In this document: in pieces, positions 43,893-54,505 of the stretch | Position numbering within the stretch: the first letter of the stretch is position 1 | How the letters are laid out: every line of letters begins with the position of its first letter | NCBI RefSeq assembly: GCF_004322395.1 | Contig: NZ_SCTW01000001.1 | Span: 1-64,000 of the forward strand | DNA: 64,000 nt | Direction: 5' to 3' | Source: Methylobacter sp. | GTDB taxonomy: Bacteria > Pseudomonadota > Gammaproteobacteria > Methylococcales > Methylomonadaceae | Notes under the pieces: model-generated | What the model was told of the DNA's origin: nothing | Databases searched by the model: none | The model's input: only the letters and a program-made list of their open reading frames with translations | Program-made: the position numbers and the translations under genes

Positions 43893-43956
43893 AGCTGCGG
43901 AACGATTTCACTGGATTTCAAGTAAGAGCTTAGGATTCAGTAGAAGGTTTTTTATT

Positions 43957-44041
43957 GTGTTAATGCTAAACCCGTCATCAAACGGGGGGTGGAAAGCTGC
44001 CGGGTCTTGTCTTGCAAGACGGTCGGTTTGTCGCTGACTAA
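43957..44041 (+). ncRNA. Second c-di-GMP-I (GEMM)-like riboswitch leader, upstream of tpsA
   Basis: It ends 33 bases before the tpsA start. The element order parallels 38154-38245: GCTAAACC, a hairpin CCCGT/ACGGG, GTGGAAAGCTG, CGGGTCTTG with pairing GTCTTG/CAAGAC (44004-44009, 44015-44020), then GGTCGGTTTGTCGC. The shared words ggaaagctg, gggtctt and the CGG-TTTGTC end support a common origin. It is more divergent: the first hairpin loop is not GNRA, and the outer stem is short (GUUA/UGAC). It is plausibly an aptamer controlling the adhesin, but less certain than the first. Confidence 0.6.
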
Positions 44042-44073
44042 GTGTATTAATTATTTTTGGTAAAGGAACAATT

Positions 44074-47000
44074 ATGTCTCACAAAAAACAGTTGGCTACG
44101 CATAAACCTGTAGAAGATGTTTTCAGATTAAAACCGCTGGTTGCATGTATGCGTCTGGTAATCACCAGTGGATTGTTCGCGAGCATAGTCGCGCCGGTTC
44201 ATGCCGAATTACCGGTTCCAATGGCCGGTTGGGTTGGAGCCGGCAGTGCTACCAATCAGGTTATCGGTGACACCTTGCGAATCGATCAGCAGACGGATCG
44301 AGCGATTCTTAATTGGCAAAGCTTTAATGTTGGCCGCGAAAATACCGTGCAATTCGTTCAGCCCGGCGCTTCGTCGATTGCACTGAACCGTATCTATGAT
44401 AAAGATCCCAGTCAAATCCTCGGGCAGATCGTCGCCAACGGTCAGGTGTATCTGTATAACCAAAACGGCTTTGTGTTCGGCAAGGATTCGGTCGTCAATG
44501 CCAATAGCCTGCTGGCTAGTACACTGAATATTACCGACGAGGTGTTCAATCGCGGTATTACTCGCGTGTTCGATGAAAATGGCAGTGCCGCACTGGTGAT
44601 TGAGCCGATGAAACCCGGCGCCACTATGGACCCTAAAACCGCCAAGATTTTGATTGAAGCCGGCGCCAAAATCCATACCGACAAGGCAGGTCGAATAATT
44701 ATTGCCGCACCTACCATAGAAAATAAAGGATCTTTGTCCAGCGACGAGCAGGGGCAGATTATCCTGGCGGCCAGCCAAGATAAGGTCTATTTGCAAGCGG
44801 CCAGCAAGGACAGTCCTTTCGCGGGTCTGGTGGTTGAAGTCGATACCGGCGGTAAGGTGACCAACGCCGGCGATATTCTGGCGCGGCAAGGCAATATTAC
44901 AATGGCCGGATTTGCTGTAAATCAGGAAGGCCGGGTTAGCGCCACTACCTCGGTGAATGTGAACGGTTCCATTCGGTTGTTGGCTCAGGAGCAACATGGT
45001 TCGCTCGGTGGAAAATTGGTAGCCACCAAAACTACCCGCGCTGCCGATAACAACGACGGTTTGGGAACTAAAGCAAAATTGACATTCGGCTCAGGTAGCG
45101 TCACGCAAATCGTGGCTGATAATGACGGCGCTACCGCAATTGTCGAGCAAAATCAGCCGTCATCCTATTTAGAAGCCAAGGCCCACACCGTTGAACTGAA
45201 ATCCAATTCGGCTATTGTCGTGCCCCACGGTAGGGTTGACATAACTGCAACCGATAATCTGGGTTCGCCAACTCAGGGAACTTCAGGTCGCATTTATATG
45301 GAAAAAGATGCGCTGATTGATGTGTCGGGTTACAAAGGTGTGATTGTGCCGATGGAGCGTAATGTCGGTGAGATTTCCGTGCAAAGTTATGAATTGCGCG
45401 ATGCCCCATTGCAGAAAACCGGCGTACTGAAAGGTGAAACGATCAGGGTCGATCTTCGCAAGGACACCAAGATTGTAGATACTAGCGGCGCCTTAGCCCG
45501 GATAAAACAAGGTATCGACGAACGTTTAGGTGAAGGCGGTGAAATCAATTTGACCTCCAGTGGGGATGTCATTATCAATGACGGTGCAAAAATCGACATT
45601 TCCGGAGGCTCGGTTGATTATCAGGATGGCTACATCAGTACTACCAAATTATTAACGGATTATAATCGCATCGTTGATATCAGCGACGCCGATCCTAATG
45701 AACATTACATGGCAATATTCGGTGTAATTAAGGAAGTACACAGAAAATGGGGTATTGAAAGGGTTTGGGATATTCAGAATCAATTCGGTCTGGGCCAGTT
45801 TGAACAGGGCTACCGGCAAGGCAATGCGGCCGGATCGATAAATATTCATTCGCCGAATTTAATCTGGAACGGCGATTTAACTGCCGGCTCCGATGCAGGA
45901 CGTTATCAGCGTTTGCCTGGCAAGCGTCCGGATGGCGGCCGGTTCTTGTTTGATTCGACCGTAGTTGCTGCTTCCTCTCTTCAGAATATTCGCTTTCAAA
46001 CCGAAAAAGGATTGGTTCCGATCGGTCTTGAAGATTCGTTCCCTGTTGATGCAGATAACAAACCTGAAGCTACAGTGTTATCGACTCAACTGACTAATCA
46101 GTCGGGCGTCCAGCATTTGACAGTTAAAACCAGAGGTGAGGCCATAGTAGCTGGTGGGACAAATTTACAGATGGTGCCAGGTGGTGAGTTTTCTTTGCAG
46201 GCTGCCGATATTGACGTTCAAGGACAAATACATGCGGCGAGCGGTTCAATCAATTTGGCCATTGCCGAGAATTTATCGGGTGAAGTGAATTTGGGGGCTT
46301 CATCTACTTTAGATGTTTCCGGGCGCTGGGTGAATGATTTAATGCAAGACTCGACGGCAGCCCCTGTTGATCCACTGTATCTGGACGGCGGCTCAATCAA
46401 GGTTAGTTCTTTAGGCGATTTGTTTTTACAAGCAGGATCGAAGGTAATTGCGGATGGCGGGGCATGGCTAGCACAGAATAGCAAGCTTACCGCTGGTAAA
46501 GGAGGAGCAATTGAACTGGCTGCGGTGGGTAATGGTGTTGCTTCGACAATACATCTGGATGGAGAGGTTTCGGCAGCTTCCTTAAGCGAAGGAGGCAGCT
46601 TAACATTAAGTAGCGGTGAGATTGTTGTCGGCTCCGCACCCTCAAAAACGGCCGATCCTTTAATACTGGCAGTGAATAATGGTCATTTTGCTTTTGATCC
46701 TGAATCAAGTTTTGGCGAAATCAATTTGGTAGGAAACTTTGAGGGAGTAACAGTTGCTTCCGATACAAGCCTTGATTTAGAAACCAAAAATTTGTTGTTT
46801 AACGACAATTTCAGGGACAAGCCATCCGATAGTTCCATCCGTGAGTTCGCCGGTCTTGAATTATTACCGGAGCATTTGCGTCAACCTTTCCAATTAAGCC
46901 TAGACGGCAATACCGATGTCACCGTTGCAACCGGTAGTTCGATCACTACCGACAAACAGTCGACCGTTAATTTGGTTTCCCGGTTGGGAGGTGTTTATGT

Positions 47001-50000
47001 TGATGGCACTATCGCAACGCCCGGAGGCAAGATCAACTTGTCCATCATTCCTGCATCCAATTCTGAGTACGACCCGTCACAAAGCATACGCTTGGGTACG
47101 CATGCCCAGTTACTTGCTCAAGGCACAACAAGGCTAAAACCGTTGAATGCGCTGGGCCAACGTAGCGGTGACGTATTGGATGGCGGTCAGGTCGTGTTCG
47201 GTCTGAAAAGAGGTTATCTGATTGCTGAAAAAGATTCGTTGATCGATGTTTCCGGTACGCATACAGTTCTCGATTTACCGCAGACAGAAAATTCTGGTTT
47301 AGGCGTAGCTAATGTACCTGTTGACGTTGCTTCCAATGCGGGTAGTATCGCCATGACGGTCGCGGAAGGCGCAGTTTTGGATGGTAACATGCGCGGCATT
47401 GCCGGTTCCGATTCAGCACGGGCAGGCCGTTTTTCGCTGAAACTCGATAATACTGACCGTAAGCCGCCTGACGAACCCAAAGTCGCTTTTCCGAACAATC
47501 CGTTGCTGATCCGGGTCAGGGAAAATCAGCAGCAGCTATTTAACGCGGGTATTCAGTTTGGCGATAATATTCCTGGCGAATTTAACGGTCAGGCCGTGGT
47601 TGCTGCCGATGCGTTGGAAGCGGGCGGTTTTAGCGATATGCGTTTGTCGACTCCAGACGAGATTCGTTTTGAGGGTAATGTTGGCCTGACTGCCAAGGCT
47701 CGTTTGGATCTTGATTCCGGTAAAATCGGTTGGACTGGCTTGAATGGCGAGACTACGGGAGCGGTTAACCTGAATACGGCACTGCTGCGCATGGGGTCGT
47801 CACAACAGCGGGAAGTGAGCAGTTTGCCGGTAGCCGGTGCGGGGCAATTTAATGCTAATGCACAATGGATCGAGTTGTTTGGCGCTTCGCGCTGGGATAA
47901 CTTCAGCCAGATTAACCTCGATAGCGCTCATGACTTACGTACTGTCGGCCTACGTTCCGGTTCGCAACGCGAATTTTTGGGCGCGATGGTGACTGCCGCC
48001 AACCTGAATCTTCATGCCAGCCAAATCTATCCAACCACGCTTAGCAAATTTACTTTTGCCGTCAAAAACAATCCTAATGGTCAAATCAATATTGCCGGCA
48101 GTAATACTGATAACTCTCCATTGTCGGCGGCTGGCGAGTTGACTTTCGAGGCCCCGGTTATTAATCAGTCCGGTGTGATTAAGGCGCCACTGGGCACTAT
48201 TAATTTAAAAGCCGGCAGCAAACTGACGCTCGCAGAAAATAGTCTGACGTCGGTGTCTGCCGCTGGTCAGGTTATTCCTTTCGGTGTAACGCAAGGCGGT
48301 CTCGATTGGTTGTATCCGCTAGATATTGTCCGCAATCTGGTGTTTAACACTCCGCCCGAGAAAAAGCTGGTTCTGCAAGCGCCGGAAGTCATTTTGGCCA
48401 AGGGTAGCACAGTCGATCTCTCAGGCGGTGGTGATCTGTATGGATACGAATTTCAGCCCGGTTCCGGCGGTTCCTATGATTATCTGAAACCCGGCAGCGA
48501 TTCTTACCAAGGCGGTTTTGCGGTAGTGCCTAATTTGGGCTCGGATTTGGCGCCGTTTGATCATTATCAATATGCCGATTGGGGTGTTGAGCCAGGCAGC
48601 AAAGTCTATTTAAGCGGCAGTGCAGATCTGCCTGCAGGTGAATATACAATATTACCCGCCCACTATGCCTTGTTGCCGGGTGCATTTTTGGTAACTCCGC
48701 AAGCTAAAACCCAGGATCAAAACCTTACTACCTATACTAAGCAAGGCTTGCCAGTGGTACCCGGCTTTCAAACCGTTGCCGGAACAGATACGCGCGATGC
48801 CCGTTGGAGTGGTTTCCGTATAGAAAGCGGTGCTGATATTCGTCTGCGCTCACAATATGAAGAACATCTGGCTAACGATTTCTATATTGCAAAAGCACTG
48901 AAGAACGAAACAGCCGTGCCGGTGTTGCCTATGGATAGCGGTCAGATTTCGATCATTGCCCAGAATAAGCTGGTTTTGGACAGCACTTTTATGGTTGATG
49001 CTATGTCGGGTGGCAGAGGTGCGAAAATGGATATCGCCGCCGATAAAATTCAGGTGGTTAACCAGTTGAGCGAAGCGCCTGATGCCGGTACATTGGAAAT
49101 TCTCGCCGACGATTTGAGTGCATTGAAAATCGACAGCTTGATGCTGGGTGGTGCACGTAACCGTAATACGAACACCGGTGCAACCGATGTCAACGTTACT
49201 GCGAAGGAAGTGATTTTCTCTGCCAATAGCAAAGTACATGTCTCCGATATGATTGCGGCCGCTACCGATCTGCTCGAAGTGCAGAGCGGTGCCAGTTTGG
49301 CCGCAAGCGGTCAGGTCAATAGTGGCGACAGCATACTGAATCTTAACGGTGATGGTGCGTTGCTGCGGATTTCCGGCGATAAACAGGTGATTTTGAACAG
49401 AACCAATGCGCCTGGGGCTAAAGGCGAACTGCGTGTTGCTGCCGGATCGACACTGACTGCATCGGAGTCGATGCTGCTGGATGCAAGCAAGTCGACTACG
49501 TTGACGGGCGATATTCTAATGCACGGCGGTTCTTTAAACTTGAGCGCTAACGCCATTAATATGGGTGATGTAGCGGGCTTGGCCGGCAATGATTTAAATT
49601 TGACCAACCAAAAATTATTGAATCTGTCCGTTGACGAATTGGTTTTAAACAGTCGCGGTACGGTCGGTTTCTATGGCAATATCGGTCAGGTTGACGGCAG
49701 CAACAATCCAATTTTGGGTGATGACGGTTTGCAGGCGCCGATAAAATTCGACCGATTGGTCATTAATGGTTCCGGCTTTTCCGGCTTTGGTAGCAGTGGG
49801 CAAGCGGCAAGATTACAGGCTAATAATCTGTTGTTGGCAAACCCGCAGAACGCTGCCGCGACAACCACAGGTACCGGGCAAGGCCGTCTGGATTTATTGG
49901 CGACGAATTTTACTCAGGGTGCCGGAACTTTTGATATTAACGGCTTTAATGCTGTCAATGTAATCGTTAATAAAGGATTTAATGCCGACGGCAAAAGCAT

Positions 50001-53000
50001 ATTGAATGTTGCCTCGGATTTGACTTTGAACGTCGGTTATCTGACGACGACCGGCGGTTCCAATCTCAAACTGGATGCCGGCGGTCATACACTCCACGTT
50101 AATGGTAATGGTAGTGCAGTTAGCGAAGCTTCATCCGGCTTTGGCGGAGCAATGGAGTTTATTGCCGATTCTGTTGCCTTTGATGCCAACGCGTTACTGC
50201 CGTCCGGCAATCTGAATCTACATGCCCTGGTCGGCGATGTGGCTGTCGGTTCATCTGCCAATATTGACTTGGCCGGTCGTGCAGTCAAATTTGCCGACAA
50301 GATTGATTACACACCGGGCGGCACTTTTTCTGCCATTGCCGATAACGGTGCTGTTACGCTGGCTTCAGGATCTAAACTGGATTTAAGCACTGGCGGTGGT
50401 TTGGCGGCAGGCGGCAACCTGGTTCTGAAAGCCCCCAAACAGACGGTAACATTGGCCGGCCAGATCAAGGCCAGTGCCGGTAGCGCCGAATTCGATGTAT
50501 CGACTTACAGTGCCTCGTCCGGTTTCAATAGTTTGATGGACGTTCTCAAAAATGCCGGCATATCCGATTCGATTTATTTCCGTAGCCGCGATGCCGACAT
50601 CATTCAAGCGGCAAGTTCAGTAATTGACGCTAATAAAATAACATTGGTGTCCGATAACGGCGCTATCGAACTTTTCGGACAGCTTCGCGCCAACGGGGTA
50701 GAGCAGGGCGGCAAGATCAGCGTCTTTGCCGGCGATAGCATTATTCTGGAAAATGGTGCCGAATTGACCGCCAAAGGTACAAAAGGCGGCGAGGTATTGT
50801 TGTCCTCGGTTGATTCCGATAATGATAACCTTAGCGGTATCAACCTCAAGACCGGTTCGCTGATTGACGTCAGCGGTGCGACAGAGGAGAAAGGCGGTGA
50901 AGTCACACTACGCGCCTTGCGCGACGGTAACGGTATTAAGATTCAGCCGATTGCGGGCTTGGTGCAAGGCTATGCGAATAAGTCCCCGGTCTATGATGCC
51001 AATGATGTGTTGACAGAATACGGATACAGCAATTTTTATGCGGAAGGTGTCAGGAAATACGTCAATGCCGGTTTGGGTAATGATGGAGAAATCAATACTA
51101 CCGATATCGCTACAATCAAGGCCGATACCGATGACTATATGACAGCGGCAAATATGCAAAGTGTTACTGATACGCTAGGTAACTATATACGCCTACGGGC
51201 CGGCGTAGAGATTAACTACGATGGCGATCTGAAATTAGCCGATAAATGGGATTTTGCCGACTGGCGTTATAACGAAGGTACCGGGTTAATCGACCTGCCG
51301 GGTAATTTGTCCGTTAGCGCTACCGGCAAAATCACGCTGAATGCTTCTATTTCTGATGGTTTCAAGGATGGGTTCATTTATTTTGATTCACTTCAAGTCA
51401 AAGATTTACTCCAGGCTGGTGACTCATGGTCCTATCAGGTGACTGCCGGTTCAGATTTGACATCGGCTGATCGTTTAGCTACTAGCACAGAAAATGACCT
51501 AGTAATCGGTGCAGATGTGAGTGTCAGAACCGGTAGCGGCGATATGCATTTGGTATCAGGAGGCAATATTATTTTTACCGATGAAACGTCAACTGTTTAT
51601 AGTGCAGGTAAACCGACAGATACTGATCGTTACGGTACTTTGTACGCAGACACTGTCGGATTTGTACTCTATGCTGAATATCCTGTTCAGGGTGGTGATC
51701 TTGTCTTGAAGGCTGGAAAAGATATCCAAGGCGCGGAGACCAGCCAGTTTATAAGTCCGTGGTTATTGCGTCAGGGTAATTGGACAGATAACGCCAATCA
51801 TAACGGAGAGACGCCGACAGCGTGGGGTGTAGCTCTGGGTTATACCACCGATTTGTATGGTAATGCCGCTGATTCCAGTTCACCGCTATTCAAGCAAAAT
51901 ATAGGCTCGTTCGGGGGAGGTAAAGTTGAAGTTATCGCTTCCGGTAATATTAAAGATCTGTCTGTGATGATGCCAACGACAGGCAAGCAAATCGGCCAGC
52001 CTGTATTTGATCCTAATGTCCCTCAACCACCCTCTTACGATTTTATAAACAATAAAGTTCAAGTTAACGGTGGAGGTGAAATGCGGATTTCAGCCGGCGG
52101 TGATATAGCGGGTGGTGCGTATTTTCTGGGGCAAGGGCAAGGTTCGCTTTCAGCCAACGGCGCTATCAAGGGAGGTAGTCAGTTCACGGCCGGGCCGCAA
52201 CTGGTGATGGGCGATGCTCAGTTCGAGTTGCAGTCCAAGAAGGATTTAAGCCTGACTGGAGTATCCGATCCGATGATGCTGGAAAAGGGTTCAGGTAATA
52301 CCAAGTTCTTTAGTTATAGCGATACCAGCGCAGTCAGTGTCAGATCTTTGTCCGGCGATGTGCATTTGGGGGCTAATGCTACCAAACTTGCCGAGATTCT
52401 CGGTTTCGGAAACAATCAAAAAACGCTGGCGGAAGTTTATCCGGCCAGCCTGCTGGCAACTGCTTTTGGCGGCAGTGTGATTCTGGATAAGGCGATGATC
52501 TCGAATAACGCTCTGTTCTTGTTTCCTTCGGCTAAAGGGGCGCTGAATGTGTTGGCTGAGCAAGATATTAGATCGAATGGTGAGGCGATTAGGCTAGGTA
52601 TGTCCGATGCGGACAAGACGCTGTTTCCGACCGCGTTGTCGCCTCGTAATGAATCAGGCTTAGGCGACAGTGCGACTCGTATCAAACCCAACGGCCTGGC
52701 GAATCTGGTGCATGCCGCCACGCCGGTGCATGCCGGTGATAACGAGCCGGCAAGGCTGGTAACGCGTCAGGGCGATATTAAAAATATCCAGTTTAATCTG
52801 GCTAAACAGGCGCTAATTCATACCGGTCGCGATTTCGCCAATGTGCAATTGGATATTCAGCATCCGAATCAGAATGACGTTTCCATTCTTGATGTGGGTC
52901 GTGATTTGCGGTATGACAGCGACAGAGGCCCTGATGGTGATGTGCTTGACAATACGGGTGAAATCAAAGTGTCAGGCGCCGGCGAGGTATTGGTTAAAAC

Positions 53001-54195
53001 CGGCAGGCATTTTGATTTGGGCGCGTCGGTCGGTTTATCGACGATTGGAAACCTGGTCAATACTGGTCTGGAGGATCGCGGAGCAAATATTACTGTAATT
53101 AGCGGTCTGAATGGGGGTAATCCGAACTATGCGGGATTTATCGGCAAGTATTTAGAAAATAGTTCGCTTTATGCAGCCGATTTCGCTAAGGCTTCCAATC
53201 TGATTACCGGTTTTATGCGCCAGCGTTCGGGTAATGCCGGGCTATCTGCCGATGAGGCATTAGCCGGATTTAAATCGTTGCAAGCCGAAGATTATCTGGC
53301 GATAGAGCCTCAACTTAATGCGCTGATTCTGCCGGTTTATATGAACGAAATTCGAGAGTCAGGCTCGGCTTCCGCTAGTGGCGCGGGTCTTGCCAATGAG
53401 CGTGGCTATGCCGCTATCGAATCCTTGTTCCCAGGTACGCAATGGAGCGGCGATTTGACTCTGTTCTTCAGTAAAATTCAGACCTTGGATGGCGGCGGAA
53501 TTAATATGCTGGTGCCCGGCGGCAAAGTTAATGCCGGTTTGGCGGTGTCGATTACCGATAAAGGTCCAAAAAAAGATACGGATAAAGATAAAGATAAAGA
53601 TGCCTCGGATCTGGGTATCGTTGCGCAGAAGGATGGGGCTATTAATGCGGTGGTTCGTGACGATTTCCTGGTTAACCAGTCGCGGGTATTTTCGTTGGAT
53701 GGCGATGATATTACGCTCTGGTCGTCCACTGGCGATCTTGATGCCGGTCGCGGCGCCAAGTCTGCAATTGCCGCGCCGCCACCGAATGTCAGTTTCGACG
53801 AGAACGGTAATTTGGTAATTGAGTTTCCACCGATCGTTTCCGGTAGCGGTATCCGTACTGCAGCGAGCTCGGCTGGCGTTGTGCCTGGAGACGTCTTTCT
53901 GTTCGCGCCGAAAGGCGTAGTTGATGCCGGGGAAGCCGGTATCGGCGGCACTAACGTCACAATCTCTGCAACAGCAGTACTGGGAGCCAGCAATATTCAG
54001 GTTAGTGGCGTCAGTACTGGTGTGCCGGTCGCTTCTACAGGCAGTGTGGCTGCGGGTCTGACCGGTACGAGTAATGTTACTGCTAACGCCAGCCAGGTAG
54101 CACAGGCTACAACTGGAATGGATGACAATAATAGCAGCAGCAAGAATGTTGCATTGGGTATGTTGAGCGTCGAAGTTCTGGGGTTTGGAGAATAA
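44074..54195 (+). CDS. Giant TpsA adhesin (filamentous hemagglutinin family, DUF3739-like C-terminus)
   Basis: A 3373-residue secreted protein, about 340 kDa, exported by the adjacent TpsB. A long signal peptide (about 44 residues, LVITSGLFASIVAPVHA before cleavage) is followed by the TPS secretion domain: GWVGAGSATNQVIGDTLRID, ILNWQSFNVGRENTVQFVQP and VYLYNQNGFVFGKDSVVNAN (NPNG-like motif). The body is a long beta-helix with many Asp/Asn-Gly turns (for example KIDISGGSVDYQDG and LIDVSGATEEKGGEV). Near residue 3169 a lysine/aspartate repeat (KKDTDKDKDKDASD) acts as a linker. The last 200 residues (DDITLWSSTGDLDAGRGAKS, GSGIRT, FLFAPKGVVDAGEAGIGG) match the DUF3739-type end of filamentous-hemagglutinin-like proteins. 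I see no proteolytic or toxin domain. Start: ATG 44074 with AAAGGA upstream. A riboswitch-like leader precedes it and a terminator follows. Confidence 0.94.
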   Translation: MSHKKQLATHKPVEDVFRLKPLVACMRLVITSGLFASIVAPVHAELPVPMAGWVGAGSATNQVIGDTLRIDQQTDRAILNWQSFNVGRENTVQFVQPGASSIALNRIYDKDPSQILGQIVANGQVYLYNQNGFVFGKDSVVNANSLLASTLNITDEVFNRGITRVFDENGSAALVIEPMKPGATMDPKTAKILIEAGAKIHTDKAGRIIIAAPTIENKGSLSSDEQGQIILAASQDKVYLQAASKDSPFAGLVVEVDTGGKVTNAGDILARQGNITMAGFAVNQEGRVSATTSVNVNGSIRLLAQEQHGSLGGKLVATKTTRAADNNDGLGTKAKLTFGSGSVTQIVADNDGATAIVEQNQPSSYLEAKAHTVELKSNSAIVVPHGRVDITATDNLGSPTQGTSGRIYMEKDALIDVSGYKGVIVPMERNVGEISVQSYELRDAPLQKTGVLKGETIRVDLRKDTKIVDTSGALARIKQGIDERLGEGGEINLTSSGDVIINDGAKIDISGGSVDYQDGYISTTKLLTDYNRIVDISDADPNEHYMAIFGVIKEVHRKWGIERVWDIQNQFGLGQFEQGYRQGNAAGSINIHSPNLIWNGDLTAGSDAGRYQRLPGKRPDGGRFLFDSTVVAASSLQNIRFQTEKGLVPIGLEDSFPVDADNKPEATVLSTQLTNQSGVQHLTVKTRGEAIVAGGTNLQMVPGGEFSLQAADIDVQGQIHAASGSINLAIAENLSGEVNLGASSTLDVSGRWVNDLMQDSTAAPVDPLYLDGGSIKVSSLGDLFLQAGSKVIADGGAWLAQNSKLTAGKGGAIELAAVGNGVASTIHLDGEVSAASLSEGGSLTLSSGEIVVGSAPSKTADPLILAVNNGHFAFDPESSFGEINLVGNFEGVTVASDTSLDLETKNLLFNDNFRDKPSDSSIREFAGLELLPEHLRQPFQLSLDGNTDVTVATGSSITTDKQSTVNLVSRLGGVYVDGTIATPGGKINLSIIPASNSEYDPSQSIRLGTHAQLLAQGTTRLKPLNALGQRSGDVLDGGQVVFGLKRGYLIAEKDSLIDVSGTHTVLDLPQTENSGLGVANVPVDVASNAGSIAMTVAEGAVLDGNMRGIAGSDSARAGRFSLKLDNTDRKPPDEPKVAFPNNPLLIRVRENQQQLFNAGIQFGDNIPGEFNGQAVVAADALEAGGFSDMRLSTPDEIRFEGNVGLTAKARLDLDSGKIGWTGLNGETTGAVNLNTALLRMGSSQQREVSSLPVAGAGQFNANAQWIELFGASRWDNFSQINLDSAHDLRTVGLRSGSQREFLGAMVTAANLNLHASQIYPTTLSKFTFAVKNNPNGQINIAGSNTDNSPLSAAGELTFEAPVINQSGVIKAPLGTINLKAGSKLTLAENSLTSVSAAGQVIPFGVTQGGLDWLYPLDIVRNLVFNTPPEKKLVLQAPEVILAKGSTVDLSGGGDLYGYEFQPGSGGSYDYLKPGSDSYQGGFAVVPNLGSDLAPFDHYQYADWGVEPGSKVYLSGSADLPAGEYTILPAHYALLPGAFLVTPQAKTQDQNLTTYTKQGLPVVPGFQTVAGTDTRDARWSGFRIESGADIRLRSQYEEHLANDFYIAKALKNETAVPVLPMDSGQISIIAQNKLVLDSTFMVDAMSGGRGAKMDIAADKIQVVNQLSEAPDAGTLEILADDLSALKIDSLMLGGARNRNTNTGATDVNVTAKEVIFSANSKVHVSDMIAAATDLLEVQSGASLAASGQVNSGDSILNLNGDGALLRISGDKQVILNRTNAPGAKGELRVAAGSTLTASESMLLDASKSTTLTGDILMHGGSLNLSANAINMGDVAGLAGNDLNLTNQKLLNLSVDELVLNSRGTVGFYGNIGQVDGSNNPILGDDGLQAPIKFDRLVINGSGFSGFGSSGQAARLQANNLLLANPQNAAATTTGTGQGRLDLLATNFTQGAGTFDINGFNAVNVIVNKGFNADGKSILNVASDLTLNVGYLTTTGGSNLKLDAGGHTLHVNGNGSAVSEASSGFGGAMEFIADSVAFDANALLPSGNLNLHALVGDVAVGSSANIDLAGRAVKFADKIDYTPGGTFSAIADNGAVTLASGSKLDLSTGGGLAAGGNLVLKAPKQTVTLAGQIKASAGSAEFDVSTYSASSGFNSLMDVLKNAGISDSIYFRSRDADIIQAASSVIDANKITLVSDNGAIELFGQLRANGVEQGGKISVFAGDSIILENGAELTAKGTKGGEVLLSSVDSDNDNLSGINLKTGSLIDVSGATEEKGGEVTLRALRDGNGIKIQPIAGLVQGYANKSPVYDANDVLTEYGYSNFYAEGVRKYVNAGLGNDGEINTTDIATIKADTDDYMTAANMQSVTDTLGNYIRLRAGVEINYDGDLKLADKWDFADWRYNEGTGLIDLPGNLSVSATGKITLNASISDGFKDGFIYFDSLQVKDLLQAGDSWSYQVTAGSDLTSADRLATSTENDLVIGADVSVRTGSGDMHLVSGGNIIFTDETSTVYSAGKPTDTDRYGTLYADTVGFVLYAEYPVQGGDLVLKAGKDIQGAETSQFISPWLLRQGNWTDNANHNGETPTAWGVALGYTTDLYGNAADSSSPLFKQNIGSFGGGKVEVIASGNIKDLSVMMPTTGKQIGQPVFDPNVPQPPSYDFINNKVQVNGGGEMRISAGGDIAGGAYFLGQGQGSLSANGAIKGGSQFTAGPQLVMGDAQFELQSKKDLSLTGVSDPMMLEKGSGNTKFFSYSDTSAVSVRSLSGDVHLGANATKLAEILGFGNNQKTLAEVYPASLLATAFGGSVILDKAMISNNALFLFPSAKGALNVLAEQDIRSNGEAIRLGMSDADKTLFPTALSPRNESGLGDSATRIKPNGLANLVHAATPVHAGDNEPARLVTRQGDIKNIQFNLAKQALIHTGRDFANVQLDIQHPNQNDVSILDVGRDLRYDSDRGPDGDVLDNTGEIKVSGAGEVLVKTGRHFDLGASVGLSTIGNLVNTGLEDRGANITVISGLNGGNPNYAGFIGKYLENSSLYAADFAKASNLITGFMRQRSGNAGLSADEALAGFKSLQAEDYLAIEPQLNALILPVYMNEIRESGSASASGAGLANERGYAAIESLFPGTQWSGDLTLFFSKIQTLDGGGINMLVPGGKVNAGLAVSITDKGPKKDTDKDKDKDASDLGIVAQKDGAINAVVRDDFLVNQSRVFSLDGDDITLWSSTGDLDAGRGAKSAIAAPPPNVSFDENGNLVIEFPPIVSGSGIRTAASSAGVVPGDVFLFAPKGVVDAGEAGIGGTNVTISATAVLGASNIQVSGVSTGVPVASTGSVAAGLTGTSNVTANASQVAQATTGMDDNNSSSKNVALGMLSVEVLGFGE

Positions 54196-54233
54196 GGCCT
54201 TAAGTACGATCTAATAATCTTTAATACTTTAAG

Positions 54234-54268
54234 AATCCGGTTTTAATCAAGACTAAAACCGGATTTTT
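54234..54268 (+). terminator. Intrinsic terminator after tpsA
   Basis: AATCCGGTTTTA (54234-54245) pairs perfectly over 12 bases with TAAAACCGGATT (54254-54265), followed by TTT. It separates tpsA from the exbB-like gene, so the latter needs its own promoter or read-through. Confidence 0.9.
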
Positions 54269-54298
54269 ATGCGCTTAAGGAATCGCTAACAAGCTGAT

Positions 54299-54410
54299 TC
54301 CATTCATGGTTCGACAGGCTCACCACGAACGGAATCGACAGGCTCAGGACTAGTGGAATCAAACAGTTACCGCTCGTCCTGAGCTTGTCGAAGGACTTAA
54401 TCATAGATTC
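54299..54410. repeat. REP-like repeat block
   Basis: Contains ggttcgacaggctcaccacg, a second gacaggctcagg and the inverted form cgctcgtcctgagcttgtcgaagg. Same family as 36490, 37700 and 41800. Confidence 0.8.
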
Positions 54411-54505
54411 CTTAAAGTTCTCGACGTAGCCTTATGTGCCGGCGTCACATTAATGTAATGAATCTTTGTAATAATTCCCTAATTGATACACAACTGAGAG
54501 AAAGA

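Noticed and set aside
44209-44997. 262-codon minus-strand frame within tpsA
   Set aside because: Shadow of the TPS domain coding strand; many similar frames exist along tpsA because of its Gly/Ala/Asp codon bias.
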